From Chionoecetes opilio (taxonomy: Eukaryota > Arthropoda > Malacostraca > Decapoda > Majidae), in NCBI GenBank assembly GCA_016584305.1, contig JACEEZ010022716.1, forward strand, positions 1 to 64,000: DNA of 64,000 nucleotides, written 5' to 3'. This document shows positions 33,024 through 44,295 of this stretch, piece by piece. The notes beneath the pieces were generated by a model. The model was not told the DNA's origin and searched no databases. It saw nothing but the letters and a program-made list of their open reading frames with translations. Position numbers and translations under genes: made by a program. How positions within the stretch are numbered: position 1 is the first letter of the stretch; the number at the start of each line of letters is the position of its first letter.

Positions 33024-34292
33024 CGATTAATAAATTAATCTCTACTCTTTTCATACCGATGGGGATCTTAACCGTGGGATTTCGATGAAGCCGCAGAGTA
33101 TCTTCTCCAGCAATGAAGGTAAGTTAAATTAGTTGTAGTATTTTAGATTTAAGTCCGTTGTACCATACTTTATCAAACGAGTTAGGCTTATCTCGTAGGA
33201 CCCGAAGGCATTTTTTTTTTTATTACTCAATGACAATGCCATTTTTTCGTATGTTATAGCAATTTCTGAACTGGTCCCCTATTTTTCATAAAGCCAAACT
33301 ATCTAACCATGATTATGTTGTTATCATTTAGGAAAATGTTTAATCTTGTGTTAATAATCCCTTTTTACAAAAAAATGTCCAGGCACTTCAGGTAAGGATA
33401 TCGGCCTATAGCTTATTGGATCATGCGGGGACTTGTTCCCTTATGATTTTTTTATGTCAGCTGTTTAAAACTAGGGAAAGGGAAAAAGGCCTGAAGAGAG
33501 GGCGTGCATTGTAATATTCGTTAAGCCCAGTAATAACTCTAGGTGTACAGCTTTCATAAAACATTTTTGATATTCTAGAATCTAGAATACCCTGGGGCTT
33601 TATCCTAAATGTCGTATGTCTTTAACGTCTGTTACCTCTATTGTTCTTAAAATGTGGTTGTTATTGTTCAATCTGGATGAATCCACTGATTCGTGTGATG
33701 ATGTTCTATTGCAGTTTAATGTTTATGTATGTGTCAATGTGATATGAGTGAGCGTGTCAAAAAGTCTGTTTTCTCCTCCGCTATCATGAAAAACTTTTCC
33801 ATATTTCTTCTAATTAACATTGCCTTTTTCCTTGTTGTATGGTGGTTTTGGCCGTTTTTGTCAATTAAGTAAGCTGATTGGAATATGTTCTTGCCTCTTG
33901 ATTAATTAATTTATTCCAAAACGCCTTTGTATCCTTACATACCATCACTATTTCTCCCAAATTTTTCCTCCCAATCCTAATTGAAAGCATCCCCAACACT
34001 TTTGTCCTAGGATTTCACGTAGTCTTACACATTCTCTGTAGTGTTCTATATTCCATCCATTGTGAAATTTCGGTATTTTTCAGTGTTATAGTACAATTAA
34101 AAATTTTTTTTATTTTAGGATTGGGCTTTTAAATGGGTATTTTTATAGCCTGTGGTCTTCGGTATTGCCTTCTCCATTTCCTCTCTAACTGCTTTCACCA
34201 TTTGTTTGTTTCTACCTTAGTTCACCTACCGTCATTATTGTTAATATCATCAAACCCGTCATATTTATATATAAATTATTCCTGGAAATATC

Positions 34293-34913
34293 CTAGGTTG
34301 GTTTATACAATAAAAACCTTTCCGAATTTGGTACGGTAATGGGTTTGGTGGAAAGTTTGAGCAAAATTGGTAAGTGTTCAGAGTAAGTAATGCTACCTGC
34401 TTCTGTGTATGTATTCAGAAAATTGTGTTTATTTGCAAATATTTTGTCTGGTGTCGTGGCTGATCGATAACGTATAAAACGTTGGAAAATGAGGTCCAAG
34501 GTGTATACGTTTTCTTTGATCCATTAGTCTGCTAAACTAATATCAACAGTATTATTTTCTCTGTTACCAAAGCATCTGTGTCTGGCACTGAAATCTCCGA
34601 CCATGTATGTAAGAATATTATTGTTAAATAGACGAAAGATATCTGGGAAAGGAAGATAGGGTCTCCTTGATGGTAAGTAGGTATGTTGTGGCAACTATTG
34701 GTCCAGATTTGTTTCCAGCTCCACTGCAATAACGTCTGTTATGAAGTCATATATGAGTTTGTATTGGAAATCATGTCTAATTGCTGTGGCCGATCCGTCG
34801 TTAATTGTGGCAGAACTGTTAATTTTATGTATACGGGAGCCTGGAATTCTTAATGACTCGCTGTCTTTTTTCCCGTGACTGTTTATTAATATCAAATCAG
34901 GGTTTGTGTTCAT
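34293..34913 (-). pseudogene. LINE AP-endonuclease domain (copy B)
   Basis: Three frame segments: DLILINSHGKKDSESLRIPG, NDGSATAIRHDFQ and ITDVIAVELETNLD (34913-34695); VSDTDALV near 34580; RSATTPDKIFANKHNFLNT, then GSITYSEHLPILLKLSTKPI (34499-34293). This is the order of the endonuclease core, including the S-x-x-TPD and S-x-H-LPI motifs, with the catalytic Asp of SDH changed to E. Confidence 0.65.
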
Positions 34914-35432
34914 AAAGTTGGTAATTAAGCGTTCTTTATTGGTCTTTCAATTTAATACGTTATGTTGCATTATTAGTAAGTCAGACATTGTGATGGAGTT
35001 TCTTTTCGCGTGGATCTCAATTTTGTAAAGGTGACCTCTCATCTAACCCGCTCCTCAGCTTCTTGAACAACCCGCTATCCAAAACCCTCTAGCACTTATT
35101 TAGGTTTATTTTTTAATCCCGGGTCATATTACAAACATATTCTTCTTCGTATGCGGGTATTGTGTAGGCCCATTATAACTTTTTGCAGTATATTCCTTTA
35201 AAGTAATCGTCCAGACCATTTCATCATTCCTGATTTGATGTAGTTAGAGTATAGCCATTATCGAGTGTATCAACAATATGTTGTCACTTCTTGCATCCAG
35301 TCAGCCGTTTTTGAATAATCCGCAATCAAAATCTGTAAATTCCCCGAGCTTCGAAAACGCTCATGGCAACTGGCAGACGATGCGCCACGGCTCGGTGACG
35401 TAGCAAAAGGGAGGCTCCTCTTCCCGCTCTGC

Positions 35433-35605
35433 GGTGTGTGTGTGTAGTAGTGTTTGTGTGTGTGTGTGTAGTAGTGTTTGTGTGTGTGTGTGTAGTAGTG
35501 TTTGTGTGTGTGTGTGTGTGTAGTAGTGCTTGTGTGTGTGTAGTAGTGTTTGTGTGTGTGTAGTAGTGTTTGTGTGTGTGTGTAGAAGTGTTTGTGTGTG
35601 TAGTA
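35433..35605. repeat. TG-rich minisatellite within LINE
   Basis: Units of about 22-24 bp, GTAGTAGTGTTTGTGTGTGTGT, in 7-8 copies. Corresponds to 16046-16205 in copy A. Confidence 0.85.
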
Positions 35606-36860
35606 GTGTTGAACCTCAGCAGGCTCCGCTAACACCTGTTCATCCTCCTCGTACTCTGGCTCAAACATATAAGGTTGGGCTCCCATCACAATCTGGTTCG
35701 TTTTCCTCATATACGCGAGCAGCGTCATTTAGTTCGGTCTCAGATTAAGCATCGTACTCTAAATCTATCACAGCGACAGATTCACTGTCTGACACCGAAT
35801 TACAATCGCTCATCATAACATTTGCCGACAGGTCTCACAGAGACAGACGAGTGTTGTTTACATTGGAGCGTCCCTTTTGTGACGTCATCAATAACATGCG
35901 TAGCCCTGTTGGAGGGAAGAACAAATTTTTCGCGCGCTTTTTACAAAAGTCGTGTTTTTACGGAAATAAGGCCTGGAAATCAATTATTTTTGGTGGATTA
36001 GGTGTTTTGAATGTACATTCAACATAATTAGGCAAAAAAAATTGGGTATGGACGATTACTTTAAGCAAGTCATTTGTTGTATATTTTCCCCCTGGCCACC
36101 CGGTTTCCTCGCTAGCATAGAGCTAGAGCCCAATGTCTTGGGCATCACATATATGTATTGTGATTATGCTTCCTCTCGCTCTACCTCTAATGTCATTGGA
36201 CCATCCTGAGCTGTGTCACACTCTGCTATGTCCTGTCTTTTAGTGCTTGTTTCTTTCTTTGCAGACTGGTATAAACTGGTACTTGACATACTACAATTGT
36301 TTGCACAGTTAGGGTTTTCTGGTATTTTAATTCCAGGTAGGTTGTTTAGTTGTAGTATTTTGTTGAGCTCCTCCTCATATGTACCTGGACTCTTTATATT
36401 CTTATAGTGTGCGTGCATGATGCATGTGTTCATCATCAATAAATATTGTTGTGTTATTGAGGTGCTAAGCTGAGCAGGGAGTTGAGAAGTTGGCCTTGCA
36501 GTCGCAGTTAATGTTGCATGACCAGTTTTTTTTCATTTCAGTTTCTGGTTTCCTTTTTTCCTTTATGATTTATTTTCATTTTGGGCATTTTCAAGCAGGT
36601 GTGTTGTGTTCATTTGCACAGTTAATGCATTTTTGTGTTTTTTCTTTATATTGATGCCAAAGGTGGCCTTCTGTGCTGCATGCTGAGCAGATTTTATAGT
36701 CGCTATTTTGTGAGTATGCCTTGGTCAGATAATCTTCGAGACTATACCATCTCAGGCAGCATTTGACTGGGATGAATGTTTCCTGCTTTATATCGTATGT
36801 TGGTATGCTTAGGTTAAAGGCACGAAGGTCTTTCTCTACACATCTGTTTGCAATACTAGT

Positions 36861-37277
36861 CTATGTAAATGTTATCTTCGGTGTTGGAGACCTTGGAATC
36901 TTGAACACTGACTCAATGTCATTTCCGATCCATTTATTTTTCATTATTATTTCTTCTGTTATTTCCTCTGTTGTTCTTTCAAAGATTATGTCGTCTATCT
37001 TATTGATACTAATGTTCTTTTTGGCCCTCAGCTCTGGTGGAATCAAAAGAGAAACACCATTATCCTCAAGTTCTTGTTTGAGCTCGATTGCAAAGATCAT
37101 GTCGGCATGGTCTTCGTTTAGGAGTAGTACTGCAAAGCCATCAGGGGTATCGAATACTTTAGTGGTTTTAACCTGGTTGCTGCATAGGACCTCGAGATAC
37201 TTTAGTTTATTTGCCTTTATCTTTCGAATTAAGAGCCTTTGATTTTTACGCCTACCATATTGCATGGGGAGAGACAA
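36861..37277 (-). pseudogene. LINE ORF1 (Gag-like) N-terminal part (copy B)
   Basis: The open segment reads LLIRKIKANKLKYLEVLCSN, KVFDTPDGFAVLLLNEDHAD, GVSLLIPPELRAKKNI and IITEEIIMKNKWIGNDIESV-like sequence. This is typical of arthropod Jockey/I ORF1 proteins (the EIM-x-x-N-x-WI pattern). The first ~6 residues come from the flanking RTE sequence. It continues, broken, toward 36160. The product would bind element RNA. Confidence 0.6.
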
Positions 37278-39108
37278 GGAGAGGTATGTCAGGAGTCTCG
37301 CTGAGGATGTCGAGGGTCATTTGAACGCTAATGACCTCCGACCCGCCTACCGAGCCCTGAAGAAGCTCCGTTCCAAGTCTCCTTCTCGGGCGAGTGCTAT
37401 TCGAACAGCAGATGGGCGCCTCGTGTCGGACATGGATGGGCAGATGGCTCGTTGGGCTGAGTACTTTGGGCAGTTGTTCACGGTGGACCCTCCAACTGAG
37501 CAGCTTCACACCACTGGGTTACGGGCAGTGGATGCCGATCCAACCATTGACGAAACCGCACCCTCTCTTGAAGAAGTCAGAGAGGCTGTAGCAAAGTTGA
37601 GGGGTGGAAAGGCAGCTGGTGTTTGTAATATCAGTGCGGAGCTCCTCAAAGCTGGGGGTGAGGCCATGATCCGCGGGTTGCATGCTGTCCTGACTGCCGT
37701 GTGGCAATCAGGTACCATTCCTCCTGACTGGAAAAAGGGGCTGGTCGTCCCTATCTGGAAAGGGAAAGGGGCCCGTCAGGACTGCAACAATTACCGTGGT
37801 ATTACACTGCTCAGCGTACCAGGCAAGGTGCTTGCCCATCTATTGCTGACACGGATTCGCAGTCATCTGGTGAAGCATCAGAGACCTCAGCAGTCTGGGT
37901 TCATGCCTGGTAATTCAACAACGGACCATATCCTAGCGCTTCGTGTCCTGGTGGAACGCCGACGTGAGTTTCGACAGGGGATGCTTGCAGCCTATGTTGA
38001 TCTCAAGAAGGCGTTTGACTCAGTGCATAGTGAGTCACTTTGGGATCTTCTGCGACTTCGAGGGATTCCTGCAAGGACTATTGGTTTGATAACTGGTCTG
38101 TATTCTGGGACTGAGAGTGCTGTGAAGTGTGGGGCAGGTGTATCCAGCTTCTTTCCTGTGAATACAGGAGTGAGGCAAGGGTGCGTTCCTGCCCCATCAC
38201 TTTTCAACGCTTGTATGGACTGGGTATTGGACAAGGTTGTAGATCAAAGTGATTGTGGAGCATCCGTCGGCAACACCAAGATCACTGATCTTGTTTTTGC
38301 CGATGATGCAGTAATCTTTGCTGAGTCGCTGGAGGTCCTGGTGATGGCTCTCGAGGCGCTGCACGAGGAGGCAAAGCCTTTGGGACTTGAGGTCTCCTGG
38401 CTCAAGACCAAGGTCCAGGTATTTGGAGACTTACTAGATGAAGCAGTACAGTCTGTTCATGCGTGTGGCGAGGACATTGAGATCTTGGAAAGTTTTACAT
38501 ACCTTGGTAGCGCAGTCCATAATGACGGCGGGTCACGTCAAGAAGTCTTACGGCGGATTGGCATAGCCCACGGTGTTATGGACTCGCTCAGCGGGAGTAT
38601 TTGGCGTTGTCAGTACCTGTGCAGGAGGAAAAAGATCCGGATCTTCAAGTCGCTTGTGATCCCTGTCTTACTCTATGGTTGTGAGACATGGACACTAAAT
38701 AGTGGCGTGAAGAGACGAATCAATGCCTTTGGTAATAAGTGTCTTCGCAGAATCATGGGGTATCGCTGGGATGATTACGTGTCAAATCAGCGATTGCACC
38801 ATGAGACTGAATCGAGGCTTATTACCTGCATAGTACGTCAGCGCCAACTCCGGCTATATGGGCATGTGGCACGCTACCCTGAAACCGATCCTTCCCATCG
38901 GGTTGTATCTGTAAGAGACAATCCAGCCTGGGGGAGGCCAAAGAGGCGCCCACAAGGCTCATGGCTGGGGCAAGTTGATGTTTCTTGTCGAGAGCTGCTT
39001 GGTATGGGAAAGGAGCCTGCATGGGAACTCGCGCGTGGTGACCACCGGGAGTGGCGTCGTAGGGTGGGCGAGGCGACGCGCCCCCCGGCGTATGCCCCCA
39101 ATGATTGA
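37264..39108 (+). CDS. RTE-type LINE reverse transcriptase, 5'-truncated but open
   Basis: 614 codons. From about residue 150: NYRGITLLSVPGKVLAHLL, QSGFMPGNSTTDHILALRVL, AAYVDLKKAFDSVHSESLWD (motif A, Asp present), GVRQGCVPAPSLFNACMDWV (motif B), TDLVFADDAVIFAES (motif C, FADD intact), SWLKTKVQVFG, then FTYLGSAVHNDGGS and IPVLLYGCETWTL in the thumb. This is an RTE/BovB-like clade RT. The AP-endonuclease that should precede it is missing. The ATG at 37264 lies on the junction with the minus-strand LINE and is probably accidental. It ends just before a TGATTGACTGA-type RTE terminus. All catalytic residues are present, but without endonuclease and promoter it is likely immobile. Confidence 0.8.
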   Translation: MGRDKERYVRSLAEDVEGHLNANDLRPAYRALKKLRSKSPSRASAIRTADGRLVSDMDGQMARWAEYFGQLFTVDPPTEQLHTTGLRAVDADPTIDETAPSLEEVREAVAKLRGGKAAGVCNISAELLKAGGEAMIRGLHAVLTAVWQSGTIPPDWKKGLVVPIWKGKGARQDCNNYRGITLLSVPGKVLAHLLLTRIRSHLVKHQRPQQSGFMPGNSTTDHILALRVLVERRREFRQGMLAAYVDLKKAFDSVHSESLWDLLRLRGIPARTIGLITGLYSGTESAVKCGAGVSSFFPVNTGVRQGCVPAPSLFNACMDWVLDKVVDQSDCGASVGNTKITDLVFADDAVIFAESLEVLVMALEALHEEAKPLGLEVSWLKTKVQVFGDLLDEAVQSVHACGEDIEILESFTYLGSAVHNDGGSRQEVLRRIGIAHGVMDSLSGSIWRCQYLCRRKKIRIFKSLVIPVLLYGCETWTLNSGVKRRINAFGNKCLRRIMGYRWDDYVSNQRLHHETESRLITCIVRQRQLRLYGHVARYPETDPSHRVVSVRDNPAWGRPKRRPQGSWLGQVDVSCRELLGMGKEPAWELARGDHREWRRRVGEATRPPAYAPND

Positions 39109-39642
39109 CTGATATTGCACAGTATACAGTAGATGAACAATCAGTGACAAAAATGGGGGAAAATAACTAATGACACAAGTGTGCCGGTGTTTCCAACAGC
39201 GGCGGGAGAGTAGACACTGTCCGCCACCTAAAGGCGATGAAACAGCTCCGCCGCTGCCCCATGAGGGTCTTGGATACGTGGCAAGAGGGAGAGACAAGGG
39301 ACTAATTTAAGACATAGAATAATTTATACAAGCGAGGATAGAGGTTGGCCGAAAGGAGTCCTGTCTAACGACGAAATTGACAGGGGCATAAATAATAATA
39401 AATATAAATGGACGTATACCAGCGAAAAATTCAAAGAAGAAGCCATATACAATATGATTTGTGAAACCTAACTAAATCTCCAAGGCTGCTTTAAAAGTGT
39501 CGACGCAGGAATTTTCAGAAAACTCAGATCAGGGCTAGAACAGGCTCGCTCTCCTTTGGAACAGAGGGATCCTAGACATAGGAAACTTAGCAACAATGAA
39601 TAATATTAAAGTAATACAAAACAATATACTCAACTGGAGAAC
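39109..39642 (+). pseudogene. 5' part of plus-strand LINE (copy B)
   Basis: Same as 19542-20075, with ATG 39596 (NNIKVIQNNILNWRTN). In copy B the downstream half of this LINE is absent. Confidence 0.5.
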
Positions 39643-41059
39643 AAATATAATAATAGTAATAATAATAATAATTTTATTATTGCCCGGAGGCATACAGACA
39701 AAAAAAGCAACAATAACAAGACAAGGAGTTAACTTAAGTAATAGAGCAAAACAAAAGATACATAATATAGGCACATTGGGGGACATAGTATCAACGTGCA
39801 TATAATACATAGGGTAATTTACCATACATGGACTCCTGTGCTACCCCACATTCTGCACAAACGACAGATCCAGCCAATGATGTTGTATAGGTCCACATAC
39901 ATAGGCTGAGCTCTGCCTGACGGAGGTGATGATGGAGTTCGCAGAGAGCTCCACCTACTCTTTAAGCTGAACACGGAGTGTCGACAGATCACATCCAGAT
40001 TGTTCGCCCCGTTCCTAGCGAAAGCCAGGGACGAGCTGCACCACCTGGGCTGCCCCAAAAGCCTCTTAAGGATGTCATTGTGACAGACCTCAAGGCGGTT
40101 CAGAGTGGCCACCTTGAACCGCGACCACAGCGTGTTGCAGTATATAAAGTAGCAGTGACTCCTGAATAACTTCATCTTCACCTCTCTGCTACAGTAGGAA
40201 AATGTCCTCTGTAGAGTATTTCCCACGACAAGAAGCTTGGTGGTCTGCTTGATGATATCATCATCATCAGTCATCTCGTGGGATATAACATGGCCTAAGT
40301 ATGCGAATCTATCCACAAAAGTGAGGCAGACCCACTGAGCCATGCTGTTTTGAGGTAATTCACCTAAGTGCGTGCTGGTGATATTACCATGCACTCTGTC
40401 TTAGTGGTGTTGTAGACAATGTCATGCTTGGCAGCATACACCTGACACACATTGATAAGGTCCTGCAACGCATCCGCAGTGGGTGCGAGCAGCACCATAT
40501 CATCAGCATAGCTCAGTGAGTTGATGCACCCATCATGTATGTGGCAGCCGATACCTGTATCACGAAGGTTGGCACTGAGATCATCCGTGTACACATTGTA
40601 CAGGTAGGGAGATAAAATACCCCCCTGCCGAATACCATTGACAGTACTGAAGGACAGCGAGAAGGAATTACCCCACTTAACAGTAATTTCCTGGATAGTG
40701 TACCAGTACATTAATAAATTAACAATGTACCCAGGTGTACCCCTGACGAGAAGTTTATGAAAGAGCTTCCAGTAATTCACTCTGTCAAACGCCTTTCTGG
40801 CATCCAGGAAACACAGATAAACAGGTGAATTTCTGGAAGTGTAGTAATGATTGATATTCTTCAATGTTCACACACACATCTCAGTGCCAAAGCCTTTCGT
40901 ATACTGAACTGATTGTTCAGTGTATACAGGTAGGCCTCAAGACGATGGAGTACCACTTTCTCCAGCACCTTGGACAGGGCGGTCGCTATGGCAATGGGTT
41001 TGTAATTACCAGAGTTAGCAGGGTCCTTCACTTTGCTCTTAAGTAAAGGCACTATAAGC
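39643..41059 (-). mobile_element. CR1/L2-like LINE, copy B
   Basis: RT core at 40364-40864 (ARKAFDRVNYW, GIRQGGILSPYLYNV, SYADDMVLLAP), thumb and C-terminus at 39819-40394 after the same frameshift as copy A, and upstream RT motif 0-2 region at 40861-41052 (MPLLKSKVKDPANSGNYKPI, KVLEKVVLHRLEAYL). The (ATT)n tail is near 39650-39680. It is cut at 41059, where repeat X begins. Confidence 0.7.
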
Positions 41060-41689
41060 CTTCTTCTCTTCTCTCTTCTTATTCCTCGCTTTCTTTCTTC
41101 CTTTACTCCGTCTCCCCATTCTCCTTCGTCGGACGCTCATCTGTTGAAAACCTAACGTCAGTGATTCTGCAAGTGGCTGCTGTCTCTCTCCTCGCGGCTT
41201 GATAAGGATCTGTGGTGTTGGCGAGTCTTCCTCGCCTCCCCTCCTTGGGCTACCATCATCAACGATTCTTCCTCTTCCCTTATCTTTTCTATCTCCTTCC
41301 TTATATCTAGTTCCTCTGTCCCCCGAGCCCTCACATAGTGTATAAGGAAAATTAGTTTTTGTCAACATTTCTGATCCATAGGTATCATTACCTATAATTA
41401 AGGACCTTCTTATAAATATTTGTTAACTGTAAATTTAGGCGATTAGGCGACGTATTATTAATAATTTGAATTAGCAGCGTTGTAATCCCACATACTGTAT
41501 ATGTATACTCTACTGTCTTTCATTTTTCTCTACTATTTTCTTATACTTTTTCCTTATCTTTCCCCCCACTATTATATTATATTGCGATATTGCGAGCCGT
41601 ATTCTTCTGAAGAAGCCCAGTAGAGGCGAAACTAGTCAGGAATAAAGTACTCACTTCCCAGCCCGTGTCTCCTTCATCACCTGTTTTAC
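41060..41689 (+). repeat. Repeat X, copy 2
   Basis: Near-identical to 30083-30710 but complete after the ribozyme (AAAGTACTCACTTCCCAGCC). It starts exactly at the LINE breakpoint. Confidence 0.75.
41600..41643 (+). ncRNA. Hammerhead-ribozyme-like motif (repeat X, copy 2)
   Basis: TATTCTT/AGGAATA stem I (7 bp with one G-U), CTGAAGA, extra A, GCC/GGC stem II, GAAA, C-TA-G, cleavage after GTC. Better stem I than the 30638 copy. Confidence 0.6.
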
Positions 41690-41803
41690 AACTGGCAGTA
41701 TGTCTACAAATTAGTATTAGTATTATATTATTATTGTTTGTAAACATACTGACAGGTGTAATAACAGGTGATGAAGGAGACACGGGCTGGAAGTGAGTAC
41801 ATT

Positions 41804-41846
41804 ATTCCTGACTAGTTTCACCTTTACTGGGCTTCATTAGAGGAAT
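41804..41846 (-). ncRNA. Hammerhead-ribozyme-like motif, opposite strand
   Basis: On the minus strand: ATTCCT stem I, CTAATGA in place of CTGATGA, stem II GCC/GGT, GAAA, C-TA-G, GTC, AGGAAT. The core G5-to-A change should kill activity. It forms the second half of a palindrome with 41600-41643. Confidence 0.5.
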
Positions 41847-41929
41847 GGTGAATTCGTCTTCACACATTCAACAAATTCTTCTGATGAACTGATGTCTGTC
41901 TTGTTGTTGCTACACTAAAACTTCATGTC

Positions 41930-42706
41930 AAGTCCAGAAGAATGTCAAGAGGTAACCACATCGTGTTTCATCTTGAAAATCTGAAGGACTTGACATGTGC
42001 CCATGAATATGCATTGGCAGTCTCAAATCGGTTCAATGTGCTCGGCACCCTCGGCCCCGGGGACCCTGTTGAACAGTGGGATACCTTCAAAAGTGAATCT
42101 CTCCAGGCCGCCAAGGAAAATATATGGAGCACCCGCGGTCAAAGTGTGGCTTTGTCTCGACGGAGACGCTGGATAATATTGAGGAGAGTTGCGCTGGCAG
42201 GCTTGATGGGAACCAGGACCATTACAGGGTTCTGTCACTAAGTACTAGAACTTTACTGAGGAGAGACATGGAGAGGCATGTCGGGAGCTTTGCTGAGGAT
42301 CAGCAAGGGCCATTTGAACGCTAATGACCTTTGATCTGCCTATGGGGCATTGGAAAAGATCCACTTTAAGTCTCCATCTCGGGCGAGTGCTACATATTCG
42401 AGCAGCAGATGGACGCCTAATGTCGGCCATGGATTGACAATGGATTGTTGGGCTAAGTACTTTGGGCAGTTGTTCACGGTGGACCCTCCAAGTGACTTCA
42501 CACCACTGGGTTACGGCAGTGGATACATATCCTCCCATTGACGAAACCGCACCCTCTCTTGATAAAGTCAGATATGCTGTAGCAAAGTTGAGGGGTCGGA
42601 AGGCTGGGGTTTGTCAGCGTGGATCTGCTGAAAGCTGTTCAAAGGGGGTGAGGCCATGATCCGCGGGCTGCATGCAGTCTTGAATGTCGTGCGACAATCA
42701 GGTAGC
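41930..42706 (+). pseudogene. RTE-type LINE fragment (linker and RT start)
   Basis: AHEYALAVSNRFNVLG and DPVEQWDTFKSESLQAAKEN are the RTE linker between endonuclease and RT. After frame changes come ETLDNIEESCAGRLDGNQ, TRTLLRRDMERHVGS, and nucleotide similarity to 37264-37720 of the intact copy. It shows what lies upstream of residue 1 of that copy. It is cut at 42706 by the BEL LTR. Confidence 0.65.
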
Positions 42707-43073
42707 TGATGTAATAAAAGAAACACTGACCTATCTCTAGGTTTTACTAAACACAAAATTTGTAGTACACAACTGTAACCAAACATACAACATGACATAA
42801 TAATACAAAACAGAAAACAGCTCGTACAATAATATAGACACAATACAACATGACAAAATAATACAGAAACATAACATACCTATATCAACCCAAATGTCTG
42901 CTTGAAGGAGGAGCCCATAGTCCGGAGTCCCGTCAGTCCTGGATGTCTGAGCCACACTACTACCAGGTGCGTTCCGTCCAGAAAACCTCAATTCCTAATA
43001 CAGTTTAGTAACTACGTCTAATGGTAATTACACAGAGTGAATCGGTGAATCGAACCAATCGAGTTTCGTATCA
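42707..43073 (-). repeat. BEL 3' LTR
   Basis: On the minus strand it starts TGATACGAAACTCG straight after the polypurine tract and ends TTTTATTACATCA at the junction with the RTE fragment. About 367 bp, TG...CA. No second copy recognised in the window. Confidence 0.55.
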
Positions 43074-43989
43074 TTCTCCCCCTTCCAAAAGTTGTATGTG
43101 TAAGTTAAACGAGTGGGAGGACGACTAGTACGACCTGAACGCCTTAGCACAGGGATGTCGTTACTAGTTTCCGAGCATGAAGATGTAGGAGTTGCCTCAG
43201 GAATCGGGTTCTCTACTTCTAATTGAGTAGTATCAGTTGAACTCTCCTGGGGTAGTAAGACATCCTCTGCTGTGGCCTGGGGTTGAGCTTGAAGCTGAGC
43301 ATTAGTTGGAAGTTCGAGGGGAGTCAGATGTCTCGTCGATACAGTAGTAGTGTTCTCGTATGGACAACGGATATAGGCATAGTGAGAGTTTGCTTGTAGA
43401 AGCTGAACCTCATCTACAAGGGGATCAGTCTTGTTCGTATGTATGTGACGCTTCAGTAGGACGGGTCCAGGATGACATAGCCAAGACTGCACTGACGTTC
43501 TCGTAGTGGAGCGACGAGAATAGTTCAATAGTCTCTCATGAGGTGTCGCGTTGGTGGCCGTAGATAGTAGTGAACGGAAGGAGTGGAGATGCCATTAATA
43601 GCCCTGATAGAGGTACAAGTGAATATGCAGACAAATACTTTATTGGGGGGAGAATTATCTGCTGAAATTATTATATCCCCAGTATAGTCATCAACAGTGA
43701 CATCACATGATTTTAGGAGCTTGCTATTAGCGGGAAGTTCAGGGGTACCTACATAGATAGGCGACTAGTTACCTTCAGATCTATTATATTTAATGCAAGA
43801 TTTGAGGTAATATTTGACTGCCTGTCTACCATGTTGTATCGAAAATTGACTCCTGATATCGGCTAATGTTGTAGTCATTCCGCCATGTAACGAGTTCCTA
43901 TGATATTCTTCCACCAATGATTTAATAATATGGTGGCGTTTGGGAATTAGTATGGGATGGCAGGTGGTATTTGGAAGATCAGCTTTCAA
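43028..43989 (-). pseudogene. BEL/Pao integrase remnants
   Basis: The N-terminal zinc-binding region (43989-43765) reads LIPKRHHIIKSLVEEYHRNS, LHGGMTTTLADIRSQF, GRQAVKYYLKSCIKYNR (H-H-C-C type; the last Cys pair reads CIKYN, so one Cys is lost). The catalytic core start near 43690-43600 (VDDYTGDIIIS, KVFVCIFTCTSIRAI) keeps the first Asp. Most of the core is deleted. The C-terminal domain 43528-43028 reads GPVLLKRHIHTNKTDPLVDE, AYIRCPYENTTTVSTRHL, RRSGRTSRPPTRLTY. Inactive. Confidence 0.65.
43074..43087 (-). promoter_or_regulatory. Polypurine tract of BEL element
   Basis: Minus-strand GGAAGGGGGAGAA immediately before the LTR TG: the primer site for plus-strand DNA synthesis. Confidence 0.55.
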
Positions 43990-44040
43990 AATTCGTCCTC
44001 GACAACTAATTATACCCTCATGATCTAGGTACAGACCTAA

Positions 44041-44247
44041 TTATTTCGTCAATTTGTTCCTATGGGGGCTGGCCGAGGCTAAGAGCTGATATTCCTCTGG
44101 AAATACCTGCTTTTGTATTGTTCTTACCCAAAATTTTAAGGAGTCAGAGCTATCCCGTTTAATAAATTTGAAGACTAAATTAGTAGTTTTGATTAGTTTG
44201 CTCAGTAAGGAAAACCTTTCAATGTCTATCACAGTATGGGGTGTCAA
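44041..44247 (-). pseudogene. BEL/Pao RNase H-integrase linker
   Basis: Reads IDIERFSLLSKLIKTTNLV, KRDSSDSLKFWVRTIQKQVF and PEEYQLLASAS. This is the conserved BEL connector upstream of integrase. RT/RNase H sequence that should precede it is missing. Confidence 0.55.
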
Positions 44248-44295
44248 TACAGGTTCCCTTATTATATCTTAAGATATGTCTGGCTGAGTGGAAAC

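Larger units (their letters stand above)
32160..37262 (-). mobile_element. Jockey/I-like LINE, copy B, full-span but decayed
   Basis: The minus-strand order is that of a two-ORF LINE: ORF1 start at 37277, Cys-containing ORF1 remains near 36400-36160, endonuclease 34913-34293, RT core near 33020-32840, C-terminal remains to about 32160. All parts belong to one family, also present on the plus strand at 21566-24290. Frames are broken by many indels; not mobile. Its 5' end abuts the truncated RTE LINE head to head. Confidence 0.65.
30721..41059. repeat. Large direct repeat, copy B
   Basis: Co-linear with 11438-21494. It begins inside the LTR without the rest of the LTR element and ends inside the minus-strand LINE. 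Here the region 37264-41059 is clean while 30721-32100 shows small deletions and base errors relative to copy A, the reverse of the situation in copy A. Confidence 0.85.
41600..41848. repeat. Palindrome with two hammerhead-like motifs head to head
   Basis: Arms of about 90 bp (41600-41690 and 41760-41848) are inverted copies. The inner segment also folds (CAGTATGT...TACAAA against TTTGTAAACATACTG). Confidence 0.7.
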
